64,000 nucleotides of DNA from Malus domestica (GCF_042453785.1 NC_091673.1:8825001-8889000); one strand, 5' to 3'. Shown: positions 33,286 through 45,497, counted from the first letter of the stretch. Notes: generated from the letters alone by a model not told the origin. Program-made: numbers and translations.

Positions 33286-34801
33286 AAAATTAAAGAGTAA
33301 ATTACATAACAACCTTAGATTTGAGATCTATTACAATCTCATACAATATCTTTAAAACATTTCACTTTTATACTTCATCTACTATTTTATTTCAATATCG
33401 TACCTTTGTTGCATATTTTATCTTTTGATTTATTAAAAGTTGACGTGGCTGCTACATTTATATCACATTACTGCCAAATGTGTGCCACATGTCTACCAAA
33501 TATGTGCAGTGGCAAATTTTTTTTTTTAATTTATAAAAAAAAAAACTGAATCTTCTCATAAATAAAAAAAAAAAAAAAAAAAAAAAAACTGACAACGCAG
33601 AACCCCCACCTCCCCGCAACCTCTCCCTACCCCTCTTCTCCCTCCCGAGCCTCCCAACCACCTCCCTCCCCTCCACTCTCTTCACCTCCCTTCCCATCCA
33701 AAAACACACACTGATCTTCACTCTCACAGCCCCATCGACTCCGACACTGCTCTGCACTCTCAGGCACTACATTCCCTAACCCCATCTCGGCACATCGACC
33801 GCCTGATCAACTACAACCAATCGCCGTCCAGGACCATCTACCCTGATAGGTTCATGCCCAGTAGATCCGGTTCCAACTTCCTCCTCTTCGACATCTCCAA
33901 TACTCCATCTGAGGGCCGCGACGACTCGTCAAGCGCCTACGGCACTCTCCTACGCGCTGCCCTCTTTGGACCTGACTCCGTCTGCGTCGTCCCTCCGGCG
34001 ATGCTTGAGAAAAGGAGCGCGATTCAGATGAACCTTCCCAGCCCCAACATCTTCTGGTAATGCACTCGCCTTCCCCTTTTGGGTTCGATGATGTGGTCAC
34101 CGGAGTTCACCATAGCCCCGTCAAGGCTCCTCTGAAGGTTCCCCGGTCGCCTTATAAGGTGACTTTCATCACTTTCTAGTCTTTTGGCGATTTGGGTTTG
34201 GTTTGATTTTGGATATTGTGAATTGGTTTTTTTTTTTAATTAATTTATTTTTTATATATATACGGAAGTTTTGTTTCTTGTTTAGGTTTTGGATGCACCT
34301 GCTTTGCAGGATGATTTCTATCTGAATCTTGTCGATTGGTCTTCGCACAATGTCTGTTGGGTTGGGAAATTGTGTTTATTTATGGAATGTTGATGGGGTG
34401 GGTTTTTGGATGGGAGGGAAGGTGAAGAGAGTGGAGGAGAGGGAGGTGGTTGGGAGGCTCGGGAGGGAGAGGAGGGGTGGGGAGGGGTTGCGGGGAAGGT
34501 GGGATGGGTTATGTGTTTTTCCAGTTTTTTTTGTTTTTTTAGGAGATTCAGGTTTTCCAAAAAAAAAAATTTTTTTTTTGCCACGTGGCACATATGTGGT
34601 ACAAATGTGGCAGTCACGTCAGCTCTTAACGGATCAATGGATGGAAAACGTAACGGATGTACTATATTGAAATAAAATAAAGTTGTACTATATTGGAAAA
34701 TGTAACGAAGGTAATATAAACTGAAATGTTTTAAAGATGTTGTATGAGTTGTAATAGACTTCAAATCTGAGGAAGTATTATGTAATTTACCCAAAATTAA
34801 A
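33286..34801 (+). mobile_element. Pack-MULE carrying a CDH1/FZR (CCS52A) gene fragment
   Basis: The element is 33295-34792 (1498 bp). It is flanked by perfect 9-bp copies of aaaattaaa (33286-33294 and 34793-34801), the length made by Mutator-like transposases. The left end reads GAGTAAATTACATAAC and the right end, inverted, reads GGGTAAATTACATAAT. The inverted arms stay alignable for about 400 bp each (to about 33710 and from about 34385), through 'aacatttcac', 'gacgtggctgc' and a purine-rich inner zone with 'gtgaagagagtgga'. Between the arms lies a fragment of a CDH1/FZR-type cell-cycle gene with its intron. There is no transposase, so it is non-autonomous and was moved in trans. Confidence 0.88.
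33770..34392 (+). pseudogene. Captured fragment of a CDH1/FZR (CCS52A-type) APC/C activator gene
   Basis: The first segment (33770-34158) encodes SRHIDRLINYNQSPSRTIY, then DRFMPSRSGSNF, then SSSAYGTLLRAALFGPD. After a frameshift near 34058 it continues PFGFDDVVTG..HHSPVKAP..KVPRSPYK. A GT..AG intron (34159-34285) follows, then VLDAPALQDDFYLNLVDWSS, and, after another frameshift, VGLGNCVYLWN. This order is that of plant FZR/CCS52A proteins: the C-box (DRFIPSR in relatives) and linker up to the first WD40 blade. The WD40 propeller that binds substrates is absent. The intact family activates the anaphase-promoting complex and drives endoreduplication. The first in-frame ATG is inside the C-box (33854). 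An in-frame TAA follows NIFW (about 34058), so no long protein is possible. The assignment rests on remembered family sequence but the match is extended. Confidence 0.85.
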
Positions 34802-35663
34802 ACGACAATTTAGTATATGTATTTGGTTAAATTTTCATTAATCTCAAAATTGCCCCAACTAGTATTAACAAGACGGGTAATGTTAAAGAGATTAAAATTG
34901 TAGACAAAATTTGTAAATTAAATGAGATGGAAGTTAATAAATGAGTTATTGCTTAAGCGTTAATAAACAGACTCATTTCTTATTAGTAACACATGATTAG
35001 TTTGTAAATTTTGTCTTGCTAGCATTATTCTTAACAAGAATTTTGTATTGAAATGTAGATATTGAAGCTGTTAATTCATGAGTATATTATCAAAACAAAT
35101 ATCAGTGCAATTAAGAGTGGATTTGATAGATAATTGTTGTACTTCTCAAATGTGAGACTACTTTTCACATCCTTCTTGGCTTGTATCGAGTCAACTCACT
35201 CGAACCACCAACAATTATTCTTAGACTTTTTGTCATTCCAAAAGCAACTCCGAGCATGTTTTCCCAGTGCTTTTCTGCTTTGCTTTTTTTAGCCATTCTG
35301 GAATTAGCTCCGAACTGCCGCGCCAATTGAGTGAGTAACCGCCAGGGCCATGCACGGTGCACCACCAACGGTGCAAGACGCCGTGTGAATGCCCATTGTT
35401 ATCCACGTGCCTCTCACGTGCAAAACTTCCATCCTAGTTTTATCTCTGTTTATGTGACACAGTCGCGCCACTTTTGTTCCCGAACTTCCGGGAGTGACAT
35501 AACCGTCCGTCTTCTTCTTCCCTCTCCGTCGTCGTTTCGATTTCTCCTTCCAATTTCAAAATCCTCTGAAATTTTCTCGCATTTTCCCAGTCCCCAGACA
35601 AACCCTAACCCAAAAAAACCCACAATCCGTCGCTGTAAAATTTCCCGCATTGCCCTTCGAACC
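34802..35663 (+). promoter_or_regulatory. Upstream region of the MORC gene
   Basis: Between the Pack-MULE and the MORC start codon. Composition shifts from AT-rich to CT-rich from about 35500, typical of a plant 5' leader (ttcttcttccctctccgtcg). The frame upstream of the chosen ATG stays open to 35331, but the ATG at 35664 has a strong context (accATGGcc). No TATA box was identified with confidence. Confidence 0.4.
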
Positions 35664-38600
35664 ATGGCCTCCAGTGCCGTTAACGTCAAGCAAGAACCCT
35701 CCGAGAAACCCTACCAAATCCCCAACCTTCTGCCAATCCCATTAAGCAGCGATAGTAGCAGTAGCAGTAGCAGTAGCGCCAGTTCCGTCAATTCTTCCGA
35801 CATCGAAGGCCTTGAGACCAATTCCTTGTTCGATTCCGTGACGAGTAAGTTGAACGGCGACGATCGCGATTTGGCGGATGGAGGGGATGATGCTCCGGCG
35901 GCGAAGAAGGCCAAACGCGACGGTGAAAGGGGGTTCGTGTTGCCGCTAGGGTTTCTGCGTCCCCTCCCGCCGTTGGAATTGTCCAAGGAGTTGCCCCTGG
36001 CTCTGGTTTTGCCCGACTCGACAATGTGCTTGCCGAGTGGGTCCGGTTGTAATAACCAGGTGGGCCCGGTTATAAGGGGATGCAAGCAGTTTTGGAAAGC
36101 AGGAGATTATGAGGGTGACAGTGGAGGCATTGCCATTTCTGGGTTTTCGTCTGGTAAGTTAGTGCTTCTGGCTTTTTGTTTTTGTTTACCAAGTGTTTGA
36201 CGATTTGTTTTCTTGCTCTGCAAGTCTTTTTTCATTGGAATCTTGACCTGCATGTCTTTGTTGGAGTGTTTTAGGAGAGTTTGATGGTAATTTGCTAATT
36301 GTTTTTGGGTGTTTTGGATTTTGCAGCTGGCATGGACCATGTTAGGGTTCATCCCAAGTTTCTCCATTCAAATGCAACCAGCCATAAGTGGGCTCTGGGA
36401 GGTACATTGTCCCTGAAGTTGTGAACGATGGATTACTTGTTTTTTCGTTTCCTCGAATGAAAAGAATCTGGCTATGCAATACTGGAATTTGGCTGACTGT
36501 GATCTTCTGTTTGCAGCTTTTGCGGAGCTCCTAGACAATGCTTTAGATGAGGTTATTGAACATATATATGTATATATATATTTTATTTTTTTCAAAAATT
36601 CAAGGAATATGTAAGTGCGTTTTGAATTGTAATGTCTTTGTTCGTCTTGACTATTTATGTTGGCCAGGTCTGCAATGGGGCCAACAATGTTTGTGTTGAC
36701 GTGGTGAGAAACAAAAAAGATGGTAATGAGATGTTGATGGTTGAAGGTATGCTTCTCCATAGTTTTGTCATATTTCTTCTCACACATGGTGAACTATTTG
36801 TATCGATAGGGTGCAGGCATTACCATTTATGATTTATAATTGGTTCTTAGTTGACTGATTTAGTAGTGGCCTTTATTTGCATATACTGTTTCGATATTAG
36901 TTATATTGGTATCCAGGAACCAGGGTAGCTATAGGTATCACAAAGTGGTGTTCGCAGTTCCATCTGTGTTCTAAGACATATGTGCTCAGCTTGAGTTTTT
37001 AAGATCACAATTGCTTTTTCCCTTCCCCCTTTTTTTTTTTTTTTTTTTTTTTGCTTTGACTTGAAATATCTCAACTCTTTGTACAAATGATAATAGTTGA
37101 TTTTTACATTTGATTAACCTTGTTTTTACTACAGATGACGGTGGTGGGATGACGCCTGAAAAAATGCGAGAATGCATGTCTCTTGGGTATTCTGCAAAAA
37201 GCAAATTGGCAAATACTATTGGTCAATGTGAGCTTCTATATTACTTGCATTATACTATAGAGTTTCCTGTGTAAATGGGTAGAGAATAACTGCTATAACA
37301 GAGAAGATTGTTTCACTAATAATTTTCTCATTCTTTTAATATTTTCTTTTTCAGATGGCAATGGGTTTAAGACTAGTACTATGAGGCTTGGAGCAGATGT
37401 AATAGTGTTTTCTCGTTGTGAGGGGGAGGATGGGAGAAGGTTTGTTTTTAATCTGTCTCTGTTAAACTTAAACCCTAGCTTGGAAACTTGATTCATTTGG
37501 TCTTTGAAGTCTGAAGTTTTACATGATTGTAGTATAAGGACTTGCAGAAATGTGGCAGTCTTTTGTTACTTTTTATTTTGTCATCTACCTCATGTTTTTA
37601 TTTTGTCAAATTGAAAAGTAACCGACTCATACTCTTTTCTCTTAGACCGACACAGACCATTGGAGTGCTATCCTACACCTTTTTGAGGGGTACTGGAAAG
37701 GAAGATATTGTGGTTCCCATGGTAAGCAGAGTTTCTTTTTTTCTTTTTTGGTGGTAAAATAATGACAACATTTTGACTATCCCTGATTTTATAGCCAGGC
37801 TTTCGGGTTTATAGTTTTGTACTGTAACTTTCATAATTAGCACCAGACGCTACTTAATCCTTTCCTTGTATTGTGATTTTTGAACTGTATTGCTCTGATC
37901 AAGTCAGTATGTTATTACTAATGCATGTCTTAAAGTTTAAGACTTATTAAAAGATGAAATAAAAATAATTCAGACAAAAGGTAGCTTTAAATTTTTTTTA
38001 CAATGAAGTGCTTGTTACCACAAGTTGTGATGTCCTTTTTTCCAGGAAGTTTAGTTAAGGACCATTTTTAATAAATTAGTGATGCATTTCGTAAGAGAAG
38101 CTTATCACTGGGAAAATTGGAGAAATGATCTTAATTATCAGTCTCGCATTAATTTCTCTCCATTATTCCATTAATTATGATTTATTTTTACTGTAAGATT
38201 GATTATGAGAAAAGAGGCCAAGGTTGGAACAAGATGATGCGGGGTTCTCCAGATGACTGGCATAGGAACTTAGCAACCATAGTGCAGTGGTCTCCTTATT
38301 TAAGCGAAGAAGATCTTCTTCAGCAGGTAATTCTTAATTTTTCTTTTCAAATTCTGTTTTTGAACTTGGCATTTCTCATTTGGTCTACTTCCCTTTTGCC
38401 TTTTCAAGTTTGTAGCATAATCTGACTACAAGAGAGAGAGAGATCCAACTTAGTGTGTTTTTGCTTCTTATTAATGCACAATATTCTACTCTTAAGGTTT
38501 GGTTAGTAACCATTATTGTTGTCTCAAATTTTCTATTATTTATATCTTTTTGAGACTTGGGTTGATGACTCATCCTCTTTTGCTCAAAATTGCTCTGAAT

Positions 38601-41427
38601 AATACTTATTTTTGAGAAAGGAAAATATAGACTTCTTTAGATATGAGTGCAGGAATGTACATTGTAATGCATTCTTCAAGTTTCCAGTGAAACACCAAAT
38701 GTTTTGCACAATTGTCACTACTTGTATTGATAACCACATTGACATTTCATAGCTATGTTTCAGGGCACCATTGTTTGTCTTTAATATTATGTCAAGACAA
38801 ATTGTTACTTAGCTCCTTCATATGCTAATGCACTTGTTGTCCTTTGTCACTGTAGTTTAATCTCTTTAAAGAGCATGGAACACGTATAATAATATACAAC
38901 CTTTGGGAGGATGATGAAGGAAAACTGGAACTTGATTTCGACACTGATCCTCATGTGAGATTTTGACTCTTTTTCAATTGATCATTGTTTTTTATCTTTA
39001 AGTCTTGTAAATTCTAGGGTACCTTCGCTGCACTTTCAGATTTGGGTTCTTATCTTTTGTGCATGAAATGACAGGATATTCAAATTAGAGGAGTCAATAG
39101 GGATGAGAAGAACATTCAGATGGCAAAACGGTATCCCAACTCTAGACACTTCTTAACCTATCGGCATTCATTAAGGGTATGTTTGAAGAACTCATTCAAC
39201 TTCAATGAATGTCAACATTCACTGTGACAGAAATTGTAATTCTCGAAGAAGACAGTTTCACATACGATCTTACATCAGCAATCGTAACCATAACATCTTC
39301 ATTCTTTCTTTTTATTCCAGAGTTATGCATCAATTCTTTATCTCAGGCTTCCATACAACTTCAGAATTATTCTTCGTGGGAAAGATGTTGAACATCATAA
39401 TATAGTTAATGATATGATGTTAACGAAGGAGGTAACATACAGACCTCTGCAACTTCCGGAAGGAATGTCGCCAAAAGTTGCAAATGTAATACCTCCATAA
39501 CTAATCTTGAAATAGCATTACTTTTTATGATTTTATTTTACAATATTACTGATTATTCCCTTATTTTTACAGATGACTGCAAATGTGACACTTGGTTTTG
39601 TAAAGGATGCAAAAGATCATATTGCTGTCCAAGGGTTCAGCGTTTATCATAAAAATAGACTGATTAAGGTTAGTTGTCAGTGCCATTTGTCTTATAAGTG
39701 TTCCAGATGTCATACCTTGTTATTCCATCGTATAGATGCTTAAGGATATTCTTATGTTGGACTAACTGAATGAATAATTAGAATGTCTCATTTAAATTGT
39801 TGTTGGTAATAAGGCACAATACTTGCAATCTTGTACAGTGTATTCTGTTTTCTTCTCATATTTTGCCTGAAAATACTTCATTATCAGCCGTTTTGGAGGC
39901 TGTGGAATCCTGCTGGAAGTCAAGGTCGTGGCATTATAGGTATTTTGTAAAACTTCTCAAACAGATTTGTTATTGTGTTTTTCTCGGAGTTGCATAGACT
40001 AATTGTGATATGGGTTAATTTTGTTACCCCACTCTTGTCATCTCTCTCCGTGACAGGTGTTTTGGAAGCTGATTTTGTTGAACCAACTCACGACAAACAG
40101 GGCTTTGAGCGGACTGCTGTGCTTTCAAGACTAGAGAATAAATTGGTTAAAATTCAAAAGGATTACTGGTTTGTTCTTTTCCTCAATGCTGCTTAAGTAC
40201 TTGAGGTTATTTGTATGATTGTATCTCACTTACCGTGATCCATTTTTTCTAGGTATGTAAACTGCCAGACTGTTGGGTATGCTCCAGTAAGACGTACTAC
40301 TGATTTTCCAGAAAGAGAACCTTCGGTGTCTGTTAGAAGGAAATCCTGTCGCGTAAATCAGAATTGCCATGGTTCTAGTAGTGGACGACTTAAGTCCAGT
40401 AACAAACTTGAAAAAGGATCATTAGCCATAAATGTTTCAAGTGAAAATGGGAGCTGTCATGAGGCATCACATTCTTGTATTGAACCTCAGCAAGATCCTG
40501 CTTCAGATGAAAGAGTCCCTCAAATGCTTACGCGTTCACAGTCAAAGGCATTTTATTTTACCTTTACTTCTCACTTGTGTTTATTTCTGCTTCAGATCAT
40601 ATGATCACTTGTGCACATTGTGGTAGCAGCAAATACAATAGAGTTAATAGATTAGTGTGGGCCTTATGGTTAACTGTTGAGAATTAGACAGTTAATAGAT
40701 TGTTGTGTATGCTAAATTTTGCTACCCACTACACAAGTTTGCTCATTGCTTATATTTGCTCCCGTTAGCAGACGGTTGCTACAAACAGAGTGGGACAAGT
40801 TTCTACAGATTGCGATGCTGAGTGTTCAACCAAGTCGAAAAAGGAATCCCATGAAGCGACAGAAAGGTTCTGCAAAATTCAGCTCGGTTACGCTGTGTGC
40901 TTGTGCAAATAGTCTTTTTATTCAAAACTTACCATTTCATTGTTGTCCTTTCTCTTTACAGTTTGAGGGAAATTGTCAGTCCAGCAATGGCTAAATTGCT
41001 AAACGAGCGCAGTTGTGAAAGGTGCAAATCTCTTGGGACTGAAGTAAGTGTGCTAGCTTTAAATAGTTATCTTAAACTGTACATTATTATGTCAATTAAA
41101 TTTCGATGCTCATGCTTTTCATTTTTCATTTTAATCAGCTTGAGCAGGCAAAAGAAAAAATAGAAGAGTTGGAGAAAGAGCAATCGGCTTTCCTAGAAAT
41201 AATAGTGCAAGAAAAGGCCGAGCGAGAACAAGAGGAGGAAAGATTAAGGAAAAGCCTAACGGTGAGGATATATCACAAACCGCCCTCTGCATCTTCACTT
41301 GTCCATTCTCTAAGAAATCTTTTTTCCCTGGATGCAGGATGCTTCTAACACGATCGGCAAGTTGCTTGAGAAGGTGAAAGAGCTAGAAGGAAGGAAGCTA
41401 CAGAACCCTAAAGTTGAGCATGAGTAA
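35664..41427 (+). CDS. MORC: MORC-family GHKL ATPase (MORC4/MORC7-like), 19 exons
   Basis: Exons: 35664-36153, 36327-36401, 36517-36551, 36668-36746, 37135-37227, 37355-37439, 37646-37721, 38198-38326, 38856-38954, 39075-39176, 39321-39485, 39573-39668, 39888-39939, 40057-40168, 40253-40547, 40772-40866 (or from 40769), 40962-41043, 41139-41261, 41338-41427. All junctions keep frame and give 790 residues. The N-terminus is Ser-rich (about 30-45). The GHKL ATPase core shows ELLDNALDE (about 189-197, Mg/ATP site), DDGGGM (about 227-232) and YGNGFKTS (about 258-265). The S5-fold region includes QGFSVYHKNRLIKPFW. The C-terminus is a coiled coil (about 700-785). Plant MORCs act in nuclear gene silencing of transposons, with RNA-directed DNA methylation, and in immunity; MORC4/7 affinity is inferred from the NALDEV variant. 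Intron 15 appears to use a GC donor (AAG|GCATTT), and its acceptor is a tandem TTAGCAG. Confidence 0.93.
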
Positions 41428-42536
41428 GGCACAAACAGCGCTAGTGCCCGAGCTTTGATTTACATGTAGCTTGCCGTACATATGTTCTCAGAAACAGTGA
41501 ATTCCATGGTCTAGAAGGAAGGCTAGAGTGTAGTTGACCTGATATTACATATCAGGATTTGTGTAGTTTACCTGAAAAGCCTGTATACACATTGTCTGCT
41601 AAATGTTAAGGCAATGTGGTTATTGCGTAATTCTGATAGCATTAACATTGCGGATTAGGAAGAGCAAGTAGCAAGGTTGAAGTACGATTGGAAGGGCGTT
41701 TTGGTTTGGGAGTCAGTATGTACATTTTCTTAAGAATTTCTTTTCGGCTTAACTAATTTCCAATGTTTGGTTCGTTGTTGTAAGTAATAATTGCACAGAA
41801 ATATATTTTAAATTGTCTGTCTTTAGTTTCTGGTGGTAGCTAGTCTGTAGTTTCTTGGTGTAATGGTCCTCACCTCTTCAGGAGAGGATAGGTGTCTCGC
41901 ATGCGATCATTGTCAAAGAATTAATCTCGTCTAATCTTTCTCCATTTGAAAACAAAAATAATTATGTCAAAAGTACAGTTACCATTTTGGCTCGAAATCA
42001 CTTTTGGTCTATGTAGTTTCATTGTTTTTATCAACGGAGATCTATTTCTACATTCCTCGTTTCATCTCCAGCACTACGTATTTTCTTAGCAATTAGGTTG
42101 ATAAGTCATAGGAGAATCAACTAATAGTGAAAACGGGAGTACGGATATCACATCTCTTACCAGTCTGGTCATTATTTTTATTTTTGTTAGAAGTTTTGAT
42201 GGATGTTTATGAAATGATGACGTTGATTTGCGGCTTCGAATTTCAAGTAAAATATTGATCGATTTTTAAGTTTAAGGAGTTTAGTCCATTTTAAGGACCA
42301 TTTCTGATAAAAAAAAAACCTTTAGCCACTTTGTCCTTACCCTGAACAAATCACAAGTCACAGGCTGACAGAGACGGGATTGATGTAGAATATGTGTTAA
42401 TTGTTATGTCCAAATGTTTTCCATGGCATACATAAACATAATCTCTTTTTCCTACCATGACAAATAAGCTTTTCTGACCATCATAAACAATCATATATAT
42501 ATGAAACACAATTATTTTAGGTATCGATCTGAAAAA
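41428..42536. other. Convergent intergenic region between MORC and the Ole e 1 gene
   Basis: Contains the 3' ends of both convergent genes. No further gene was found. Plant-style T-rich downstream sequence follows the MORC stop. Confidence 0.5.
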
Positions 42537-43851
42537 CTATGGATTCTGGTTTTGTTGGGTGTTCAGAGGGGACGGAGGAGGAACGTATGGTATCCAAGTT
42601 CTGGGATCTCCCAGGCTGAACGCAGGCGGCGGAGGAGGAGAAAAAACTGAAGGAATATAAGGAATCCAAGTCCTCGGATCCCCCAAATTAAACGCCGGCG
42701 GAGCATTTGGGGCAAAAGGATTTGGTGCCGGAGGGAACTGCGGGAATGGGAAAGGCAAAGATGGCGGGCCCCGGAACGGGAACGGGAATGGCGGCAAAAA
42801 TGGCAATGGAGGCAGAGGAGGAAAGGGCAGGGAAGAAAATGGCGGCGGCCGAGGCCATGGGAAGAACCCGTATGGTGGGAAGTAAGGGAGGAAGAACTTG
42901 GAGGAATTGAAGGAAGTTGCCAATTCACCCTCCACCTTCCTGTTTCCGCAGAGCGTGAGATTTTTCTTACGTGGTCGGAAACTCAAGGCGTTCATGCTGT
43001 AGATGCAGAGATTGTCTTGTTTCGATTTGACTGAGATTTCGTCTGCGGTGGTTGTTAAGGCGGGGACATTGCAGTCGGAGGAGGAGCTGCCTATCAAGGT
43101 TGCCTGGCACATTGACTTCATGGCAATGCCACTGATGCAGTTGACTCCATCGACAGAGGGGATTTCGAGTTTGTAGACTCCGTACTTGTCTGTGGTTTTG
43201 TTGACCTGGAAGCTCATCTGTGATGCTGTTTTGTGGGATTTTGCTCCGAATTTGCATTTTATGAGGACGTCCACACCTGATCAGTTAACAAAACTAATAG
43301 AATGACTAAACAATCATCAGAAAAAAAAACTTAAAGTTGCGCTTTTAACGGCATTTGACAGAAAAACTTAGAAGTTATGAAGTACTTTGTGCTATGTTTG
43401 GACGAGCAACTTTTAAAGTATTAATGAATTTTAGACTAAATTGTTAAAAATGCAATACAAGAATGTAGTCATTGAACTACTCAAACACTACAAATCTCTC
43501 CGATACTTTTGATAACATCTTGAAAGGTATTTTTTGAAATCTCATACAATTTATTTTGCAGTGCATTCCAAAACGTACCATTAGCAAACATTTTGTTGTG
43601 CTTTTAACATAAGTGCTTATGAGCATAAGTGCTTATTTATGGATTATAAATTAAACTATGCTGCATTTTGGAGATTATTTACCTGGGAGAAAGTAGCTGC
43701 TCCTCGAGAAACTGTTGCTTAAACAGGTATCACAGTAAACTGCTCCCACAACGGTGATCCGAGCGGTTGGTGGTGTTGATCGAGCAGCCAGAGCAGGTGG
43801 GCGGATGGCAAGAGATGCAAGAAGAAGGAGAAACGCAATAATGGGATCCAT
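42537..43851 (-). CDS. Secreted Pollen Ole e 1-domain, proline-rich extensin-like protein, 2 exons
   Basis: Exons on the minus strand are 43683-43851 and 42537-43276, with a 406-bp GT..AG intron; the product is 302 residues. Residues 1-22 form a signal peptide (hydrophobic IIAFLLLLASLAI, cleavage after PALA likely). An Ole e 1 domain follows: VVGAVYCDTC (about 34-43), PGVDVLIKCKF, then spaced cysteines at NC, MC, DC, LC and LCGN. From about residue 183 to the end the chain is proline- and phenylalanine-rich (FPWPRPPPFSSLPFPPLPP...), with a duplicated LGDPRTWIPY motif near the C-terminus. Such proteins are secreted to the cell wall; related ones occur in pistil, pollen or root. The exact function of this one is unknown. 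The start is the first ATG before the signal peptide. Confidence 0.9.
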
Positions 43852-44460
43852 GGAAGAAGCTTCTACTGATTTAAATTAAGCAGCATATAACAAAGCTTAT
43901 AGACTATTTGCCAGCTAGTCTGTGTTATATAGCTGGAGATTCAAGCTCTCTATGTTTAATGGAGCCCGTGAGTATTTGGTGTTAGGACCAACTGTAACCG
44001 GAGACATGAAATGCTTTATATATTCAGAACAAAACAAAGACATGTGAAGAACCCTTTTTGGCATGATTGTCAGCTAAGAGGGGTAGATCAGAGAAATTAC
44101 ATCCAAATGCTAAAGTGACGGTATTCTGAACACATCAAGTTTTACTATATGTTTTAACGTGTGCAGCTGCACTTATGACATTGTGTAATTAATTTGAAAC
44201 ACCGACAATCCTTGTTGCATGTAAGTTCACCTCGGTTGTAACTAGACATGGGATGGTGGGGATTTAATTTCTGTTATGATTTCTGGACGGAACAAGTTGT
44301 AACTGGATATGGGGCTTTTCTTCCTTTTTGTTTTTGACATTTTGCATGTGGGGCTTGGGGGTCATTTTCTGTTGGACTCCTCCCCCACATTGTTTGAAGA
44401 CCACTAGATAATTAACAATTCGAAGGAAATTTCTGTTTGAAGACTATAAGGAATGACATG
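43852..44460 (-). promoter_or_regulatory. Upstream region of the Ole e 1 gene
   Basis: On the minus strand, 'ctatataacacag' at about 43920-43932 resembles a TATA box about 70-80 bp upstream of the ATG. The rest shows no recognised feature. Confidence 0.4.
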
Positions 44461-44660
44461 TTAAGAACGAAGATATTCGAAGTAAAGTACGAGTGGCTGT
44501 AATTGAAGATAAGATGAGAAAAAATTGGTTATGGTGTTTAAACATGTGAAACGAAGACCTACAGATACTCTAATTAGAAAAGATGAATATGAAATAGCGG
44601 CTTGCAGTAAAATGGGTAGAAGAATTGAGGAAGACCTATACCTTAAGAAAAGACATGTAT
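44461..44660 (+). mobile_element. Decayed RTE-type LINE fragment
   Basis: Translation gives NEDIRSKVRVAVIEDKMRKN, then KRRPTDTLIRKDEYEIA, which parallels [20 protein letters not shown] and QRRPTDAPVRRCDYGTE in the LINE at 46747-47362. It is the same C-terminal part of the reverse-transcriptase protein, more diverged. A repetitive 'ccttaagaaaa(g)acatg' pair lies just downstream (44640-44680). Confidence 0.6.
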
Positions 44661-45486
44661 ACCTTAAGAAAAAACATGAAATGCTTGAAGCTAATAGAAG
44701 ACTTAGTCCAAAATTCTTACTAATGCTACCGCACAACTCTTCATATATATATAACACTAGTTACTAGTATATAATTGAGCCCAAATTGACTCCTTAATTG
44801 ATCCGACTTTGGTCAAGAATTTAGAACAGGGCCAACCTGGGTCTGTAGACACATCGTTCCAAAGCCCAAAAGTAAAGATAAGTTGAAACTAGAGGAAGAG
44901 GAGTAACATTTCTTTTGAAAGTTTTATTTTCTTGATTTCTTAAATCTAATGAATTTGCAATAGTATCCCAATTAAAAGGATTGAACTTACTGAATTTATG
45001 AAACTGCTAATAACAAGATTTCACAACATTATTTGGAGAGAATATACTAAATCATGACGCCACGTAGTCAGATTTGTGCAACCACTTAACTAATAAATTG
45101 TCATATTCTCACATGAGTGGAAGTGGAACCACTACTGGGACACATGAACTAAATACAGAGGAATATGCACCTGAGAGGGAGTAAGGTGAGATCAAGTAAG
45201 GCATAAGTGCTCTATCGAAGTTTTTTCCATGTTAAAGACTCAAGATCCACGCCTTAACACACAAAAAAACACAATTACTAATGTATTGTCAACTCTTACG
45301 AACAAGTTTATGTTTAAGACTCATATTGTATAATCAATTAACGTGGACAAAATGCATTTATAATAAGATCATATATGCAACTTTAGTTATACAATTACCT
45401 TACATATATGGATTGGGTACAATTAATTCATTATACCAAGTAAATACACAAATATTTCTTCATTTAGTTGGAAATTTACAAAAACG
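44661..45486. other. Intergenic, no gene seen
   Basis: AT-rich DNA between a LINE fragment and the tRNA gene. Nothing supported. Confidence 0.45.
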
Positions 45487-45491
45487 AAAAA
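45487..45491 (-). terminator. RNA polymerase III T-run after tRNA-Ala
   Basis: Five T residues on the minus strand, six bases past the tRNA 3' end, fit the standard polymerase III terminator. Confidence 0.7.
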
Positions 45492-45497
45492 TCCAAG

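Noticed and set aside
34318-34794. Frame of 158 codons on the minus strand at the right arm of the Pack-MULE
   Set aside because: It runs across the inverted arm and the purine-rich zone; composition-driven, with no conserved residues.
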